Source: Pelotomaculum sp. PtaB.Bin104
GTDB taxonomy: Bacteria; Bacillota; Desulfotomaculia; Desulfotomaculales; Pelotomaculaceae
Length of the DNA: 42,045 bases
NCBI GenBank assembly: GCA_002067205.1
Contig: MVQL01000164.1
Coordinates: 1 to 42,045, forward strand
Direction: 5' to 3'
Each line of letters begins with the position of its first letter. Position 1 is the first letter of the stretch. A program made the position numbers and the translations under genes. This document shows, piece by piece, positions 1 through 8,164 of this stretch. Below the pieces are notes generated by a model. That model made no database searches, was not told where the DNA came from, and saw only the letters and a list, made by a program, of their open reading frames with translations.

Positions 1-136
1 CATATCTTATTCATTACCGTCAGTACCTGAAATATAATAAATGACCAGTTCCAGATCCTCATTAAAATTTAACCTTAAATGACCCGAGCATTATTATAAT
101 AGAATTACCCTGGCAATTCAATGTAATAAATGCCAA

Positions 137-670
137 TTAATTAAAAACCGACCGAACAATTAGTATTGAGGCAAATAATGTTGTTAAATCAGCCAACAAA
201 CCAAGAATTACTGAATAGCGGTACTTTTTCACTCCCACCGACCCAAAATAAAGGGTAAGCACATAAAAAGTCGTGTCACAACTTCCCTGCATTGTCGACA
301 CCAGCCTTCCCAGAAAGCTGTCCGGACCGTGGGTTTTGATTATATCTGAGGCAATGCCCAGGGCCGCACCACCTGAAAGAGGACGCATAATGGCGTGTGG
401 CAACACCTCAGTTGGCAGCCCGATTATATTCAGTATAGGGGACAGTGTTTTTACCAGCACCTCCATAGCGCCCGAGGCTCGGAAAATGCCTATTGCCACC
501 AGCATCGCCACCAGGAAGGGAATTGTCTTGATAGCTGTGGCAAAGCCAGCCTCAGCTCCGTCCACGAAGGCTTCATAAACCTTAACCTTGCGCAGGGCGG
601 CAACTACCGGCACCATCAGAAGAACTACAGGTATGGCCCACCGGGACAATTCGGCAATGATTTCAAACAT
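137..670 (-). CDS. spmB: Spore maturation protein B
   Basis: A 177-aa polytopic membrane protein of the nucleoside-recognition (Gate) domain family. SpmB acts with SpmA in the forespore-mother cell system to dehydrate the spore core, which sets spore heat resistance. Hydrophobic segments lie at about residues 10-28, 45-65, 90-110 and 150-175. The loop between them holds the family-typical stretch MRPLSGGAALG followed by the QGSCDTTFYV motif. Length matches the family (about 175-180 aa). The ATG is preceded by AGAGGG and lies 3 bases after the spmA stop, so the two genes form one translational unit. The annotation is firm at family level; the biochemical activity of the family itself is not established. 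Confidence 0.95.
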   Translation of the reverse strand: MFEIIAELSRWAIPVVLLMVPVVAALRKVKVYEAFVDGAEAGFATAIKTIPFLVAMLVAIGIFRASGAMEVLVKTLSPILNIIGLPTEVLPHAIMRPLSGGAALGIASDIIKTHGPDSFLGRLVSTMQGSCDTTFYVLTLYFGSVGVKKYRYSVILGLLADLTTLFASILIVRSVFN

Positions 671-673
671 AGC

Positions 674-1267
674 TTATATCCCTCTACGCCCATAGAAAAA
701 CCGCAGCAGCCGGTCAAAAACGACTGCCGCGACCATGCTAATAGCGGTGGCCATGATGGTTGGCCCCACGATTTCTGTAGGGTCGGCCGAGCCGTACAAA
801 AGGCGAATACCGATGATTGTGGTCGGAATCAGAGTGACGCAGGAAGTATTCAGGGCCAGAAAAGTACACATGGCGTCTGAAGCGGTATCCGCACTCCCCC
901 GGTTCAGCTTTTGCAGTTCCCGCATGGCGATCAGGCCCATCGGAGTGGCCGCGTTGCCCAAGCCCAGGATATTGGCGCTAAGATTCATCATAATGGCTCC
1001 CATCGCCGGGTGATCCTTCGGCACACTGGGGAAAAGAAACCGCATCACCGGCCGGACCAGCCAGGCCAGGGCCCGAATCAGCCCCGCCTCTTCGGCTAAT
1101 TTCATGATCCCGAGCCAAAAAGTCATGACTGCTATTAAGCTGATAGAAATTTTAACCGCGTCATTGGCGCTGTCCAGCGCCGCCCTGGTGATCACTTCTA
1201 TATTGCCGTTGGCGCCGGCTACGATAATGCCAAAAACGATCATGCCTAGCCAAACCAGATTTACCAT
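674..1267 (-). CDS. spmA: Spore maturation protein A
   Basis: A 197-aa integral membrane protein, first gene of the spmA-spmB pair. It carries the Gate-domain signature: the segment NLSANILGLGNAATPMG at about residues 113-129, and an ALNTSCVTLIPTT stretch before the last membrane helices. The ATG follows the ribosome site GGAGGTGGCGGT. A TATAAT hexamer lies at 1293-1298 on the minus strand, about 26 bases upstream of the start, without a convincing -35 or sigma-E partner. In Bacillus the homologous pair is made during sporulation. Here it stands without the dacB neighbour seen in Bacillus. Confident call. Confidence 0.95.
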   Translation of the reverse strand: MVNLVWLGMIVFGIIVAGANGNIEVITRAALDSANDAVKISISLIAVMTFWLGIMKLAEEAGLIRALAWLVRPVMRFLFPSVPKDHPAMGAIMMNLSANILGLGNAATPMGLIAMRELQKLNRGSADTASDAMCTFLALNTSCVTLIPTTIIGIRLLYGSADPTEIVGPTIMATAISMVAAVVFDRLLRFFYGRRGI

Positions 1268-1454
1268 ACCGCCACCTCCACTAAAGAAAGGTATTATACT
1301 GTTAATCTATGATCCTAGGTGGACAAATAGTACAAATAATGGAAACAGGCTATTCCAGCTCGGTAACACCGGAACCAGCTATAACCGGTGGCGGTGGGAT
1401 TTCCGCTCCGCCGAGAGCAGATATTAATGAATTGTACACTGTTAAAAAAAGAAA

Positions 1455-1482
1455 AAGACACTCTCCCATACAGAGGTGTCTT
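1455..1482 (-). terminator. Intrinsic terminator after spoVR
   Basis: On the minus strand a 10-bp stem, AAGACACCTCT paired with AGAGTGTCTT around a short loop, is followed by TTTCTTTTTTT. It lies 14 bases past the spoVR stop and closes the prkA-yhbH-spoVR group. Confidence 0.85.
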
Positions 1483-1495
1483 GAATAACTTCTTT

Positions 1496-2923
1496 TTATA
1501 AAAATTTTTTGCAGTTCTTTTCACCGTCATATGAAAAAATTATACGTTTATTGTCTAATATTGTTTCAAGATGGATCGGGCGTCTCCAGAGCGTATACAA
1601 GTGGGGGATCGTTTTTTCCACATAATAAACATCCAGTTCTATTCCTTCAAAACTATGTTTCAAATAAAGGTCACCGCGCTTGTTATAGTCTGCATTCTGT
1701 ACAGTGATATAAGGAAAGCCGCAGTTCGTTAAGCTGGTTACAATTCCGTCACGGACTGTTTCCCATTCCTGCTCAACTATTTTCCACTCGTTGCCGATTT
1801 TTTTATAAAGATATAAATCTAATTGTTCAACTAATTCTTTAGTCAGATAGTTGCGTAAAAAGGATACGTCATTTTCACCGGCACGGACCTCGAATATCTT
1901 TTCTTTTCCCTGTCCACCGGGCCGCCCGTACTTTTCTTTTTCTTCCGGGGTCGGGTTATCCCAGCGTTTTTCAATATTTTCGAAGATCTTCAGGCCTACG
2001 GTATAGGGATTAATTCTGGTCCGGGAGGTCTGAATAATCCCCGAGTGCATTTTGGCAAATTCAATGGTTTCCGACTCATCCAGATCCAGTTCGCGCATAA
2101 TCCGGAGGTGCCAGTAGGAGGCCCAGCCTTCATTCATGATTTTTGTTTCCATCTGGGGCCAGAAAAAAAGCATTTCCTGCCTGAGCACTGAAATAATATC
2201 ACGCTGCCAGTAATCCAGATCCTTGCTGTTTTGTTCAATAAACAACATCAAGTCTTTTTCCGGTTCAGGAGGAAATATTTTTTCCTTATCGCTACAATCC
2301 TTCTGGCATTGCTGATCTTTTTCAAGGCTCCATAAATCATCATAAGGGCTTGGGGCCACATCCCTGTGACAGCCCTCCTTTTTACCCTGCAGCGGGCCTG
2401 CTTTGGCTTTTTTCCTGATCAGCACTCTTGGCTCAATATGCTCCTGGATAGCAATTGCGGCATCAATAAAGGACTCGACCTTTTCCCGGCCGTATTTAAA
2501 CTCGTATTCACGAATCCGCTCAGCTGCGGCGGCCATTGATTCCACCATTTTGCGTGAGGTGGTTTTAAAATAGGCGTTGTTCTTGAAAAAGTCACAGTGG
2601 CCTAAAACATGGGCCATCACCAGTTTGTTCTGGATGATACTGTTTCCTTCGAGCAAGAAGGCGTAGCAAGGGTCGGAGTTGATCACCATTTCATAAATGC
2701 GGCTAAGATTGTAGTCGTATTGTGTCTTCATCTTATGGTAGGCCTTGCCGAAGCTCCAATGGGAAAACCGGGTCGGCATCCCGTAGGCTCCAAAGGTATA
2801 TAAGATATCAGCAGGGCAAATTTCAAAGAACATATCGTAAAAATCCAACCCGAATTCCTTGGCCTTTGCTGTGATCGCTGCCAGTGAGTCTTCTAATACC
2901 TTTATCTCCTCTTTTGGATCCAT
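1496..2923 (-). CDS. spoVR: SpoVR family protein (spore cortex synthesis)
   Basis: A 475-aa cytosolic protein of the SpoVR/YcgB family. In Bacillus subtilis SpoVR is a mother-cell protein needed for normal spore cortex formation; its enzymatic role is unknown. The family's conserved blocks are visible: FGLDFYDMFFEICPADILYT near residues 24-43, the FGKAYHKMKTQYDY block near 78-91, VMAHVLGHCDFFKNN near 103-117 and MNEGWASYWHLRIMRELDL near 263-281. Histidines and acidic residues in the last two look metal-site-like, which is inference. It ends with an aromatic-rich region and is about the usual length. The ATG has GGAGGTGGGTAT just upstream and lies 31 bases after yhbH. The prkA-yhbH-spoVR association is widely conserved (yeaG-yeaH-ycgB in enterobacteria). 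Confidence 0.95.
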   Translation of the reverse strand: MDPKEEIKVLEDSLAAITAKAKEFGLDFYDMFFEICPADILYTFGAYGMPTRFSHWSFGKAYHKMKTQYDYNLSRIYEMVINSDPCYAFLLEGNSIIQNKLVMAHVLGHCDFFKNNAYFKTTSRKMVESMAAAAERIREYEFKYGREKVESFIDAAIAIQEHIEPRVLIRKKAKAGPLQGKKEGCHRDVAPSPYDDLWSLEKDQQCQKDCSDKEKIFPPEPEKDLMLFIEQNSKDLDYWQRDIISVLRQEMLFFWPQMETKIMNEGWASYWHLRIMRELDLDESETIEFAKMHSGIIQTSRTRINPYTVGLKIFENIEKRWDNPTPEEKEKYGRPGGQGKEKIFEVRAGENDVSFLRNYLTKELVEQLDLYLYKKIGNEWKIVEQEWETVRDGIVTSLTNCGFPYITVQNADYNKRGDLYLKHSFEGIELDVYYVEKTIPHLYTLWRRPIHLETILDNKRIIFSYDGEKNCKKFL

Positions 2924-2954
2924 ATACCCACCTCCAATACAAAGCGTGGAGTCA

Positions 2955-4109
2955 CTATCTTCTCGCCTGGTCCGGCGTCTGACTGAAAAATTTTTTTAAG
3001 GCGGGATAAACACCGCTTTTGTCTTTAATGGCAATACTGGTAAAATTAGGATTATTAATGCGCTTGAAGGTCGTTTTCAAGGTGCTGGTGTAGTAATACG
3101 ATCCTTCAATTTCACCGTAGCCAACCAAATTACAGACATTAAGCAGCTCATTAATCAGCCTGATACAGTTGTCATTATCGGAAACCAGGTTATCACCGTC
3201 GGAAAAGTGGAACGCGTAAATATTAAAATCCTGCGGGCTATACCGTTTATCGATTATCTCCAGGGCTAATTTATATACCGACGAGCAGCGGGTGCCACCG
3301 CTGGTTCCTTTGGTAAAGAATTCTTCTTCGGTTGTTTCCCTAGCTTCAGTATGATGGGCCAGGAATACGATTTGGACATTATTGTATTTCGTGCGCAAAA
3401 AACGCACCATCCAGAAGAAAAAGCTGCGGGCAATGTATTTTTCAAAAGGCCCCATTGACCCGGAAGTATCCATCATGGCCAGCACCACCGCACTGGACTC
3501 ATACTTGAACGTCAAGTCCCAGGTTTTATAGCGCAGGTCTTCCGGGGTAATTCCGTGCAACCCAGGCTCACCGTTTAAAGCATTGCGTTTAATCACTTCC
3601 ATGATGGTGCGCTTGCGGTCAATGTTGCTGGCGATGCCTTTTTTTCGCACGTCATTATACTCTACCGACTCTGAGGATATCTCCGGTTTCTTTTTAGGGT
3701 CAAGATTAGGCAGGCCGAGGTCTTCAAAGATCATGGCCGCCAGCTCATCAATGGTCACTTCAGCCTCGTAATAATCCACACCGGGCTCTTCACCGGCGCC
3801 TTTGCCCTTGCCTGCGCCCTGCTGTGGATCGGCATGCACAACATCACCCTTTTTACTGGTGCCGTCACCCTGCCCGGCATGTTTTTGCTTACCATAGTCA
3901 AAACGGAAGTGAAATTCATCCAAAGAACGGATCGGCACTTTAATTATTTTACGGCCGTCATGCATGATAATGCTTTCTTCACTGACAATATCAGCCAGAT
4001 TCTTTTTAATTGCTTCCCGAACTTTCTCCCGGTGCCGCTCCCGGTCGATCTCCCCTTTGCGGTGAAGCGACCAGTCTTCCCGGGAGATGATAAAGTTTCC
4101 TCCGGACAC
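2955..4109 (-). CDS. yhbH: YhbH family sporulation protein (DUF444, VWA-like)
   Basis: A 384-aa DUF444 protein, homologous to Bacillus YhbH and E. coli YeaH. The N-terminal part is basic and ends with an IKVPIRSLDEFHFRF block near residues 57-71. The C-terminal half is a von Willebrand A-like fold with an intact MIDAS motif, MMDTSGSMG, near residue 212, and a later SDGDN. The middle holds a low-complexity glycine-rich linker near 80-108. The start is GTG, supported by GGAGGAGGAAG nine bases upstream. The partner serine kinase prkA lies upstream and spoVR downstream. The family is thought to work with PrkA, but its molecular task is unknown. Confidence 0.93.
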   Translation of the reverse strand: MSGGNFIISREDWSLHRKGEIDRERHREKVREAIKKNLADIVSEESIIMHDGRKIIKVPIRSLDEFHFRFDYGKQKHAGQGDGTSKKGDVVHADPQQGAGKGKGAGEEPGVDYYEAEVTIDELAAMIFEDLGLPNLDPKKKPEISSESVEYNDVRKKGIASNIDRKRTIMEVIKRNALNGEPGLHGITPEDLRYKTWDLTFKYESSAVVLAMMDTSGSMGPFEKYIARSFFFWMVRFLRTKYNNVQIVFLAHHTEARETTEEEFFTKGTSGGTRCSSVYKLALEIIDKRYSPQDFNIYAFHFSDGDNLVSDNDNCIRLINELLNVCNLVGYGEIEGSYYYTSTLKTTFKRINNPNFTSIAIKDKSGVYPALKKFFSQTPDQARR

Positions 4110-4191
4110 GGCAACTTCCTCCTCCTAGTTTATTTAGCAGCTGTAGCCGTTAAGAATTTTAAATGTTGCACAGGCAACTTGTATAAAATTT

Positions 4192-4221
4192 AAAGCCGAA
4201 AGGTGTATGACTCCCGGCTTT
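4192..4221 (-). terminator. Weak hairpin between prkA and yhbH
   Basis: AAAGCCG and CGGCTTT are paired around a 16-base loop, followed on the minus strand by AAATTTTATA. A second, shorter hairpin, TTCGCC/GGCGAA, lies at 4252-4269. Either could attenuate prkA transcription before yhbH; neither has a strong T run. Confidence 0.4.
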
Positions 4222-4320
4222 AAACAGATCTTTTCCAGGCCTGCAGCTGACTTCGCCTGTTTTGGCGAAACCGGCATGATCAACCGGTTAGAATAATAAT
4301 TATAAATTCTGAAATTTAAC

Positions 4321-6216
4321 CTAGCGGTTAAGCAGGCTGCCCACATATTTCAACAGTTCATTGGCACAGGTCGGGCAGTAGCCGTGCTCTTTAATCAGCC
4401 TGGCGCTAACCTCGTTAACCCGTTTCAATTGTTCGGCATCAGGTGTTTTGGTGGACGTGGTAATTTTGACCACATCTTTAAGATCGGCAAAAAGCTTTTT
4501 CTCTATGGCCTCACGCAGTCGCTCGTGATAATTGTAATCAAACTGCTTGTTTCTGCGGGCAAAGCTGGACAGTCTTATCAAAATCTCTTCCCGGAAAGCT
4601 TTTTTAGCGCTTTCAGCAACGCCAATTTGCTCTTCGATGGAACGCATCAATTTCTCGTCCGGCTCTAGTTCCTCATCGGTAATCGGGTCTTTAAGCTTGA
4701 CACCGTTGCAATAGGCTTCCACGTTGTCCAGGTAGTTGTTGAACAAAACTTTGGCTGACTCTTCATAAGAGTAAACAAATGCTTTCTGTACCTCTTTTTT
4801 AGCCATTTCATCATACTCTTTGCGAGCTATCGAGATAAAATTAAGCAGCCGGTCCCGCTCCTCTTTGGTGATGGAGGCATGTTGGTCCAGACCTTCCTTT
4901 AAAGCGCGCAAGACATCAAGGGGATTGATGCACTGGGTTGAAGTTCGGATCAGCGCTGAAGAAAGCCGGTTAATCACATAGCGGGGGTCAACGCCACTCA
5001 TTCCTTCATCAATCGCCTCGTTGTGTAGTTCGGTCAGGTCCTTTTGCTTAAAGCCCTCCACATCCTCACCATCATAGAGCTTCATTTTTTTCAACAGGTC
5101 CATGCCCTGCTTTTTGGATTCTTTAAGCCGGGACAACACTGAGAAGATACTGGCTACCCGCAATGAATGGGGTGCAATATGAATATTGCGCAGGTCGCTT
5201 TGCCCAATCAACTTCTCGTAAATTTTGACCTCGTCGCTTACCTTCAGGTTGTAAGGAACTTTCATCACAATAATTCGCGACTGCAGGGCCTCATTTTTCT
5301 TATTGCTGATGAAAGCCTTATATTCATTTTCATTGGTATGGGCGACAATCATCTCATCGGCATAAATCAGGGCAAACCGGCCGGCCTTAAAGTTTCCTTC
5401 CTGTGAAAGGCTTAAGAGGTTCCATAAGAACTTCTCATCACATTTCAGCATCTCCTGAAACTCCATCATCCCTCTGTTGGCAATATTCAGCTCACCATCA
5501 AAGCGGTAGGCGCGCGGGTCAGATTCCGAGCCATATTCGGCTATTGTGGAAAAATCCAGGCTTCCGGTCAGATCAGCTATATCCTGGGACTTGGGATCGG
5601 AGGGCGTAAAAGTTCCAATGCCCACCCGGTTATCTTCGGATAGGAACACTCGCTCAACCAAAACTTCTTCAATATTGCCGCCATATTCTTGGTCAACCAT
5701 CATCCGGCAAGAAGGACATAGTTCTCCCTCAATATAAACATTGTACTCTTTTTGAAAGTCTTCCCTTAATTCTTTAGGAATCAAATGCAGGGGTTCCTCA
5801 TGCATCGGGCACCCCTTGATCCCAAAGACAGCCCCCTCTTCAGTGCGGGAAAACCTTTCCAGCCCTCTTTTGAGCATAGCCACAAGAGTTGATTTACCAC
5901 CGCTTACCGGCCCCATCAGCAGCAAAATGCGCTTGCGCACGTCGAGGCGGCGGGCCGCCGGGTGAAAATACTCTTCCACCAGCTTTTCCAGTGTCCGGTC
6001 AAGACCAAATATTTCACTAGAAAAAAAGTTGTAATGTTTAATTCCATCTTTTTCCTCCACCCCGGCAAAATCGATCATATTGTAGATTCTGGAGTGGGCA
6101 AGCTGGGAGACACAGGGCCTTTCTTTAAGTTTCTCCAGGTATTTATGAAATGTCCCTTCCCAGGCAAGTTGTTTCTCTAAGGAACGATACTCTTCCAAGC
6201 GCTTCATAAAATCCAT
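4321..6216 (-). CDS. prkA: PrkA serine protein kinase
   Basis: A 631-aa protein of the PrkA/YeaG family: an N-terminal AAA+ domain followed by the C-terminal PrkA kinase-like domain. The Walker A is GPVSGGKST near residue 105, and a CPMHEEPLHLIP segment is followed by a CPSCRMM pair near 170. A sequence starting FEMQ-like (MEFQEMLKCDEKFLWNLLSL) lies near residue 262, ahead of the acidic IYADEMIVAHTNE block. The C-terminal end contains CPTCANELLKYVGSLL. Length is as expected (about 630 aa). In Bacillus PrkA is a mother-cell protein that affects sporulation, and recent work on the family favours ATPase/protease-like activity, so 'kinase' is a family name. The ATG is preceded by AAGGAG at nine bases. 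Confidence 0.95.
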   Translation of the reverse strand: MDFMKRLEEYRSLEKQLAWEGTFHKYLEKLKERPCVSQLAHSRIYNMIDFAGVEEKDGIKHYNFFSSEIFGLDRTLEKLVEEYFHPAARRLDVRKRILLLMGPVSGGKSTLVAMLKRGLERFSRTEEGAVFGIKGCPMHEEPLHLIPKELREDFQKEYNVYIEGELCPSCRMMVDQEYGGNIEEVLVERVFLSEDNRVGIGTFTPSDPKSQDIADLTGSLDFSTIAEYGSESDPRAYRFDGELNIANRGMMEFQEMLKCDEKFLWNLLSLSQEGNFKAGRFALIYADEMIVAHTNENEYKAFISNKKNEALQSRIIVMKVPYNLKVSDEVKIYEKLIGQSDLRNIHIAPHSLRVASIFSVLSRLKESKKQGMDLLKKMKLYDGEDVEGFKQKDLTELHNEAIDEGMSGVDPRYVINRLSSALIRTSTQCINPLDVLRALKEGLDQHASITKEERDRLLNFISIARKEYDEMAKKEVQKAFVYSYEESAKVLFNNYLDNVEAYCNGVKLKDPITDEELEPDEKLMRSIEEQIGVAESAKKAFREEILIRLSSFARRNKQFDYNYHERLREAIEKKLFADLKDVVKITTSTKTPDAEQLKRVNEVSARLIKEHGYCPTCANELLKYVGSLLNR

Positions 6217-6298
6217 AAATAATTACTCCTTCCCTTTAGAATCTAGAATCTGTACTTCATTAACTTTCCAGGTCAGGTGCAGTTGGAACGAATATTAC

Positions 6299-6306
6299 AT
6301 TATATG
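6299..6306 (-). promoter_or_regulatory. Possible -10 element for prkA
   Basis: CATATAAT on the minus strand, 83 bases upstream of the prkA start, matches the sigma-E -10 consensus CATACAnT at all but one position and also contains TATAAT. No clear -35 (sigma-E or sigma-A) is seen at the proper spacing, so this is tentative. Confidence 0.3.
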
Positions 6307-6368
6307 CTATGCTGACAAAAAGAAGAATGGAATCAGTCAAGATGAAAATATGAAGGGCAAATAAAATC

Positions 6369-6397
6369 CACTTAATACCATTACAGGTTATTAAGTG
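6369..6397. repeat. Imperfect inverted repeat upstream of prkA
   Basis: CACTTAATACC and GGTTATTAAGTG are complementary apart from one extra base, separated by ATTACA. It lies between the terminator of the GerMN gene and prkA and has no T run, so an operator is as likely as an RNA hairpin. Confidence 0.4.
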
Positions 6398-6403
6398 ACA
6401 ATA

Positions 6404-6433
6404 AAAAAAGCCACAAGAAATTTGTGGCTTTTT
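6404..6433. terminator. Terminator after the GerMN lipoprotein gene
   Basis: A stem AAAAAGCCACAA/TTTGTGGCTTTTT with a short loop and A/T runs on both sides. On the minus strand it ends in TTTTTTTATT, 30 bases past the stop at 6464. Confidence 0.85.
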
Positions 6434-6463
6434 AATCAGGCAGCACTTATTATTTTACTAATC

Positions 6464-7363
6464 TTACCAGGAAACAGGTATAACAACCTTGTCCAGTTCC
6501 GTACCATCTTTGGGGCTACCCCAGAACACTTCCACTTTACCGCTGCCGGGTGATGCGGCTCGAAAATTTAGCGGAAGAGTGAAATCTCCCCGCCCCGGGG
6601 CGCCTTCAGAGGCCATCCCAAACCCTTTGGCTATTTCTTTGCCCTGGTCATCTACGAGCCTGGCTGAAACCGCCGCCTCAAAAACTCTGGCAGTGCCCCG
6701 GATTTCCAATGGCGAAGTTATTTTCTGACCGGCCTTGGGTGAAGTAACCCAAATCACCGGCTCATAAACTTTGGAAATATCCCGGGCAAAGGGCTGGTCG
6801 AATAACCCTACATGCCCCCACCAGTTTTTGGCCTGCTCGTCCACCTTGCCTTCTACCATAAAGGATACTTTCTTAATCTCCGGGTATTCGGTCATGGTAT
6901 TTACAATGCTCTGGATGCCTAGCGCTTCTCCTGACGCTCCCACATTTGCCTTAAGCACTTCCCGGGAAAAATCCACGGTTGCCAGACCGTCCCGGATGGA
7001 AATGCCCCTGATTTTAGTTGCCGGCGGCAGCACGCGTGATGCTCCAGGGGTAGCTGGATCGGTATTGATCAATTCCTCCAGCGCTGCTTTGACCACTTCC
7101 TTGGTGTAAGGCACCTGGTGTACCTCCCTGACCAGGTAGGCATCATCACTGGTCATTTTAAAATAATATACCGCCACACTGATATCCTGGCTGGGCGGCG
7201 CTGTTTCCCCACTCTGGTTTTGTTCCGGCGATGGAGCGGGCTGATTCTCAGCAGGAGTTTGCTCATTACTAAATCGGGTGCAGGCGCTAGCAAGTAGCAA
7301 CAATAAAGAAAGCGCCAGAACAAGTAAGGCTATCTTAGATCTCCCATTTGAAACAAACTTCAT
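6464..7363 (-). CDS. GerMN/Gmad2 domain lipoprotein
   Basis: A 299-aa predicted lipoprotein. A basic N-terminus and hydrophobic run are followed by the lipobox ASAC at residues 25-28, so it is likely anchored outside the cytoplasmic membrane. After a Pro/Glu/Gln-rich linker comes a GerMN domain (about residues 65-180, containing GLATVDFSREV), then a C-terminal Gmad2 immunoglobulin-like domain (about 200-299, starting near EPVIWVTSPKAGQ). GerM-type proteins take part in spore assembly in Bacillus. The second of two close ATGs, at 7363, was chosen because GAGAGAGGAG lies six bases upstream; the frame is open to 7405. Role here is inferred from domains only. Confidence 0.88.
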   Translation of the reverse strand: MKFVSNGRSKIALLVLALSLLLLLASACTRFSNEQTPAENQPAPSPEQNQSGETAPPSQDISVAVYYFKMTSDDAYLVREVHQVPYTKEVVKAALEELINTDPATPGASRVLPPATKIRGISIRDGLATVDFSREVLKANVGASGEALGIQSIVNTMTEYPEIKKVSFMVEGKVDEQAKNWWGHVGLFDQPFARDISKVYEPVIWVTSPKAGQKITSPLEIRGTARVFEAAVSARLVDDQGKEIAKGFGMASEGAPGRGDFTLPLNFRAASPGSGKVEVFWGSPKDGTELDKVVIPVSW

Positions 7364-7438
7364 TTTCATCTCTCCTCTCTCCGTGGTTTTATTTATACTA
7401 TACATTTATACGCACCAGTGGTTTAATTAAAGGGTGAT

Positions 7439-8164
7439 CTACTGTATACCTAATTTGTCAAGAACCGCTGCACAGGCCTGCTCTTCGATGTCATAATCCA
7501 GCGGTGGCAATGGTTCCTTATTTCCTGATCTCTTCATCGCCAGGCTGATGAGATGGTCGGTAAGCCGGGCGTTCTTAGGCAGCAGAGGACCATGCAGATA
7601 AGAGCAATAAACATTCTTATAGCTGGCTCCCTCCAGGCCATCCCTGCCGTTATTGCCGTTTCCGGAAAGAACGCGGCCCAGTGGCTGACAATTACCCAGG
7701 TAGGTATAGCCGGAGTGGTTTTCAAACCCGGCCAGTTTCACCGGCGCCCCGTCAATGTTCATCTCTATGGCCACATTACCGACTAGTCGCCTGCTCCCCG
7801 CCCTGGTATAGAAATCCATAAGGCCCAAACCGGGTATTTTTTCACCGTCCCTGGCCAGGTAATACTGGCCGAGCAACTGGTAACCGCCACAGATTGCAAG
7901 AACTACCAGCCCATCTTCTATTGCTTCCGACAACTCCTTTTTCCTTTGCATTAAGTCAGCCGCAATGAGATTTTGCTCACGGTCAGAACCACCCCCGAGA
8001 AAAAGGAAGTCCTGCTCTCTAAAATTAATTTGATCCTTCAGGCTAATTTCCTGAACGGATACTGGCAGGCCCCGCCACTGACAGCGTCTCTTAAAAGCAA
8101 TAATATTGCCGCGGTCACCGTACAGGTTGAGCAGGTCAGGATACATGTGACAGACACGGATCAC
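7439..8164 (-). CDS. gatD: Lipid II isoglutaminyl synthase, glutaminase subunit GatD
   Basis: A 241-aa class I glutamine amidotransferase-like subunit (CobB/CobQ type). With MurT it amidates the D-glutamate of lipid II to D-isoglutamine, using ammonia released from glutamine. Visible are the N-terminal CHMYPDLLNLYGDRGN, the nucleophile region LAICGGYQLLG with Cys near residue 94, and the catalytic His in YCSYLHGPLLPKN near residue 190. The length is typical. The GTG start overlaps the murT stop (GTGA), which shows translational coupling with its partner. Strong call from sequence and context. Confidence 0.95.
   Translation of the reverse strand: MIRVCHMYPDLLNLYGDRGNIIAFKRRCQWRGLPVSVQEISLKDQINFREQDFLFLGGGSDREQNLIAADLMQRKKELSEAIEDGLVVLAICGGYQLLGQYYLARDGEKIPGLGLMDFYTRAGSRRLVGNVAIEMNIDGAPVKLAGFENHSGYTYLGNCQPLGRVLSGNGNNGRDGLEGASYKNVYCSYLHGPLLPKNARLTDHLISLAMKRSGNKEPLPPLDYDIEEQACAAVLDKLGIQ

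Noticed and set aside
1..62. Minus-strand frame from ATG at 62 running off the left edge
   Set aside because: Only 20 codons visible and a weak ribosome site (AAGG); too little to support a gene.
1315..1530. Minus-strand 71-aa frame after spoVR
   Set aside because: It overlaps the spoVR 3' end and runs through the terminator at 1455-1482; no ribosome site or protein-like composition.
4134..4346. Minus-strand 70-aa frame between prkA and yhbH
   Set aside because: Overlaps the prkA end, spans two hairpins, no ribosome site.
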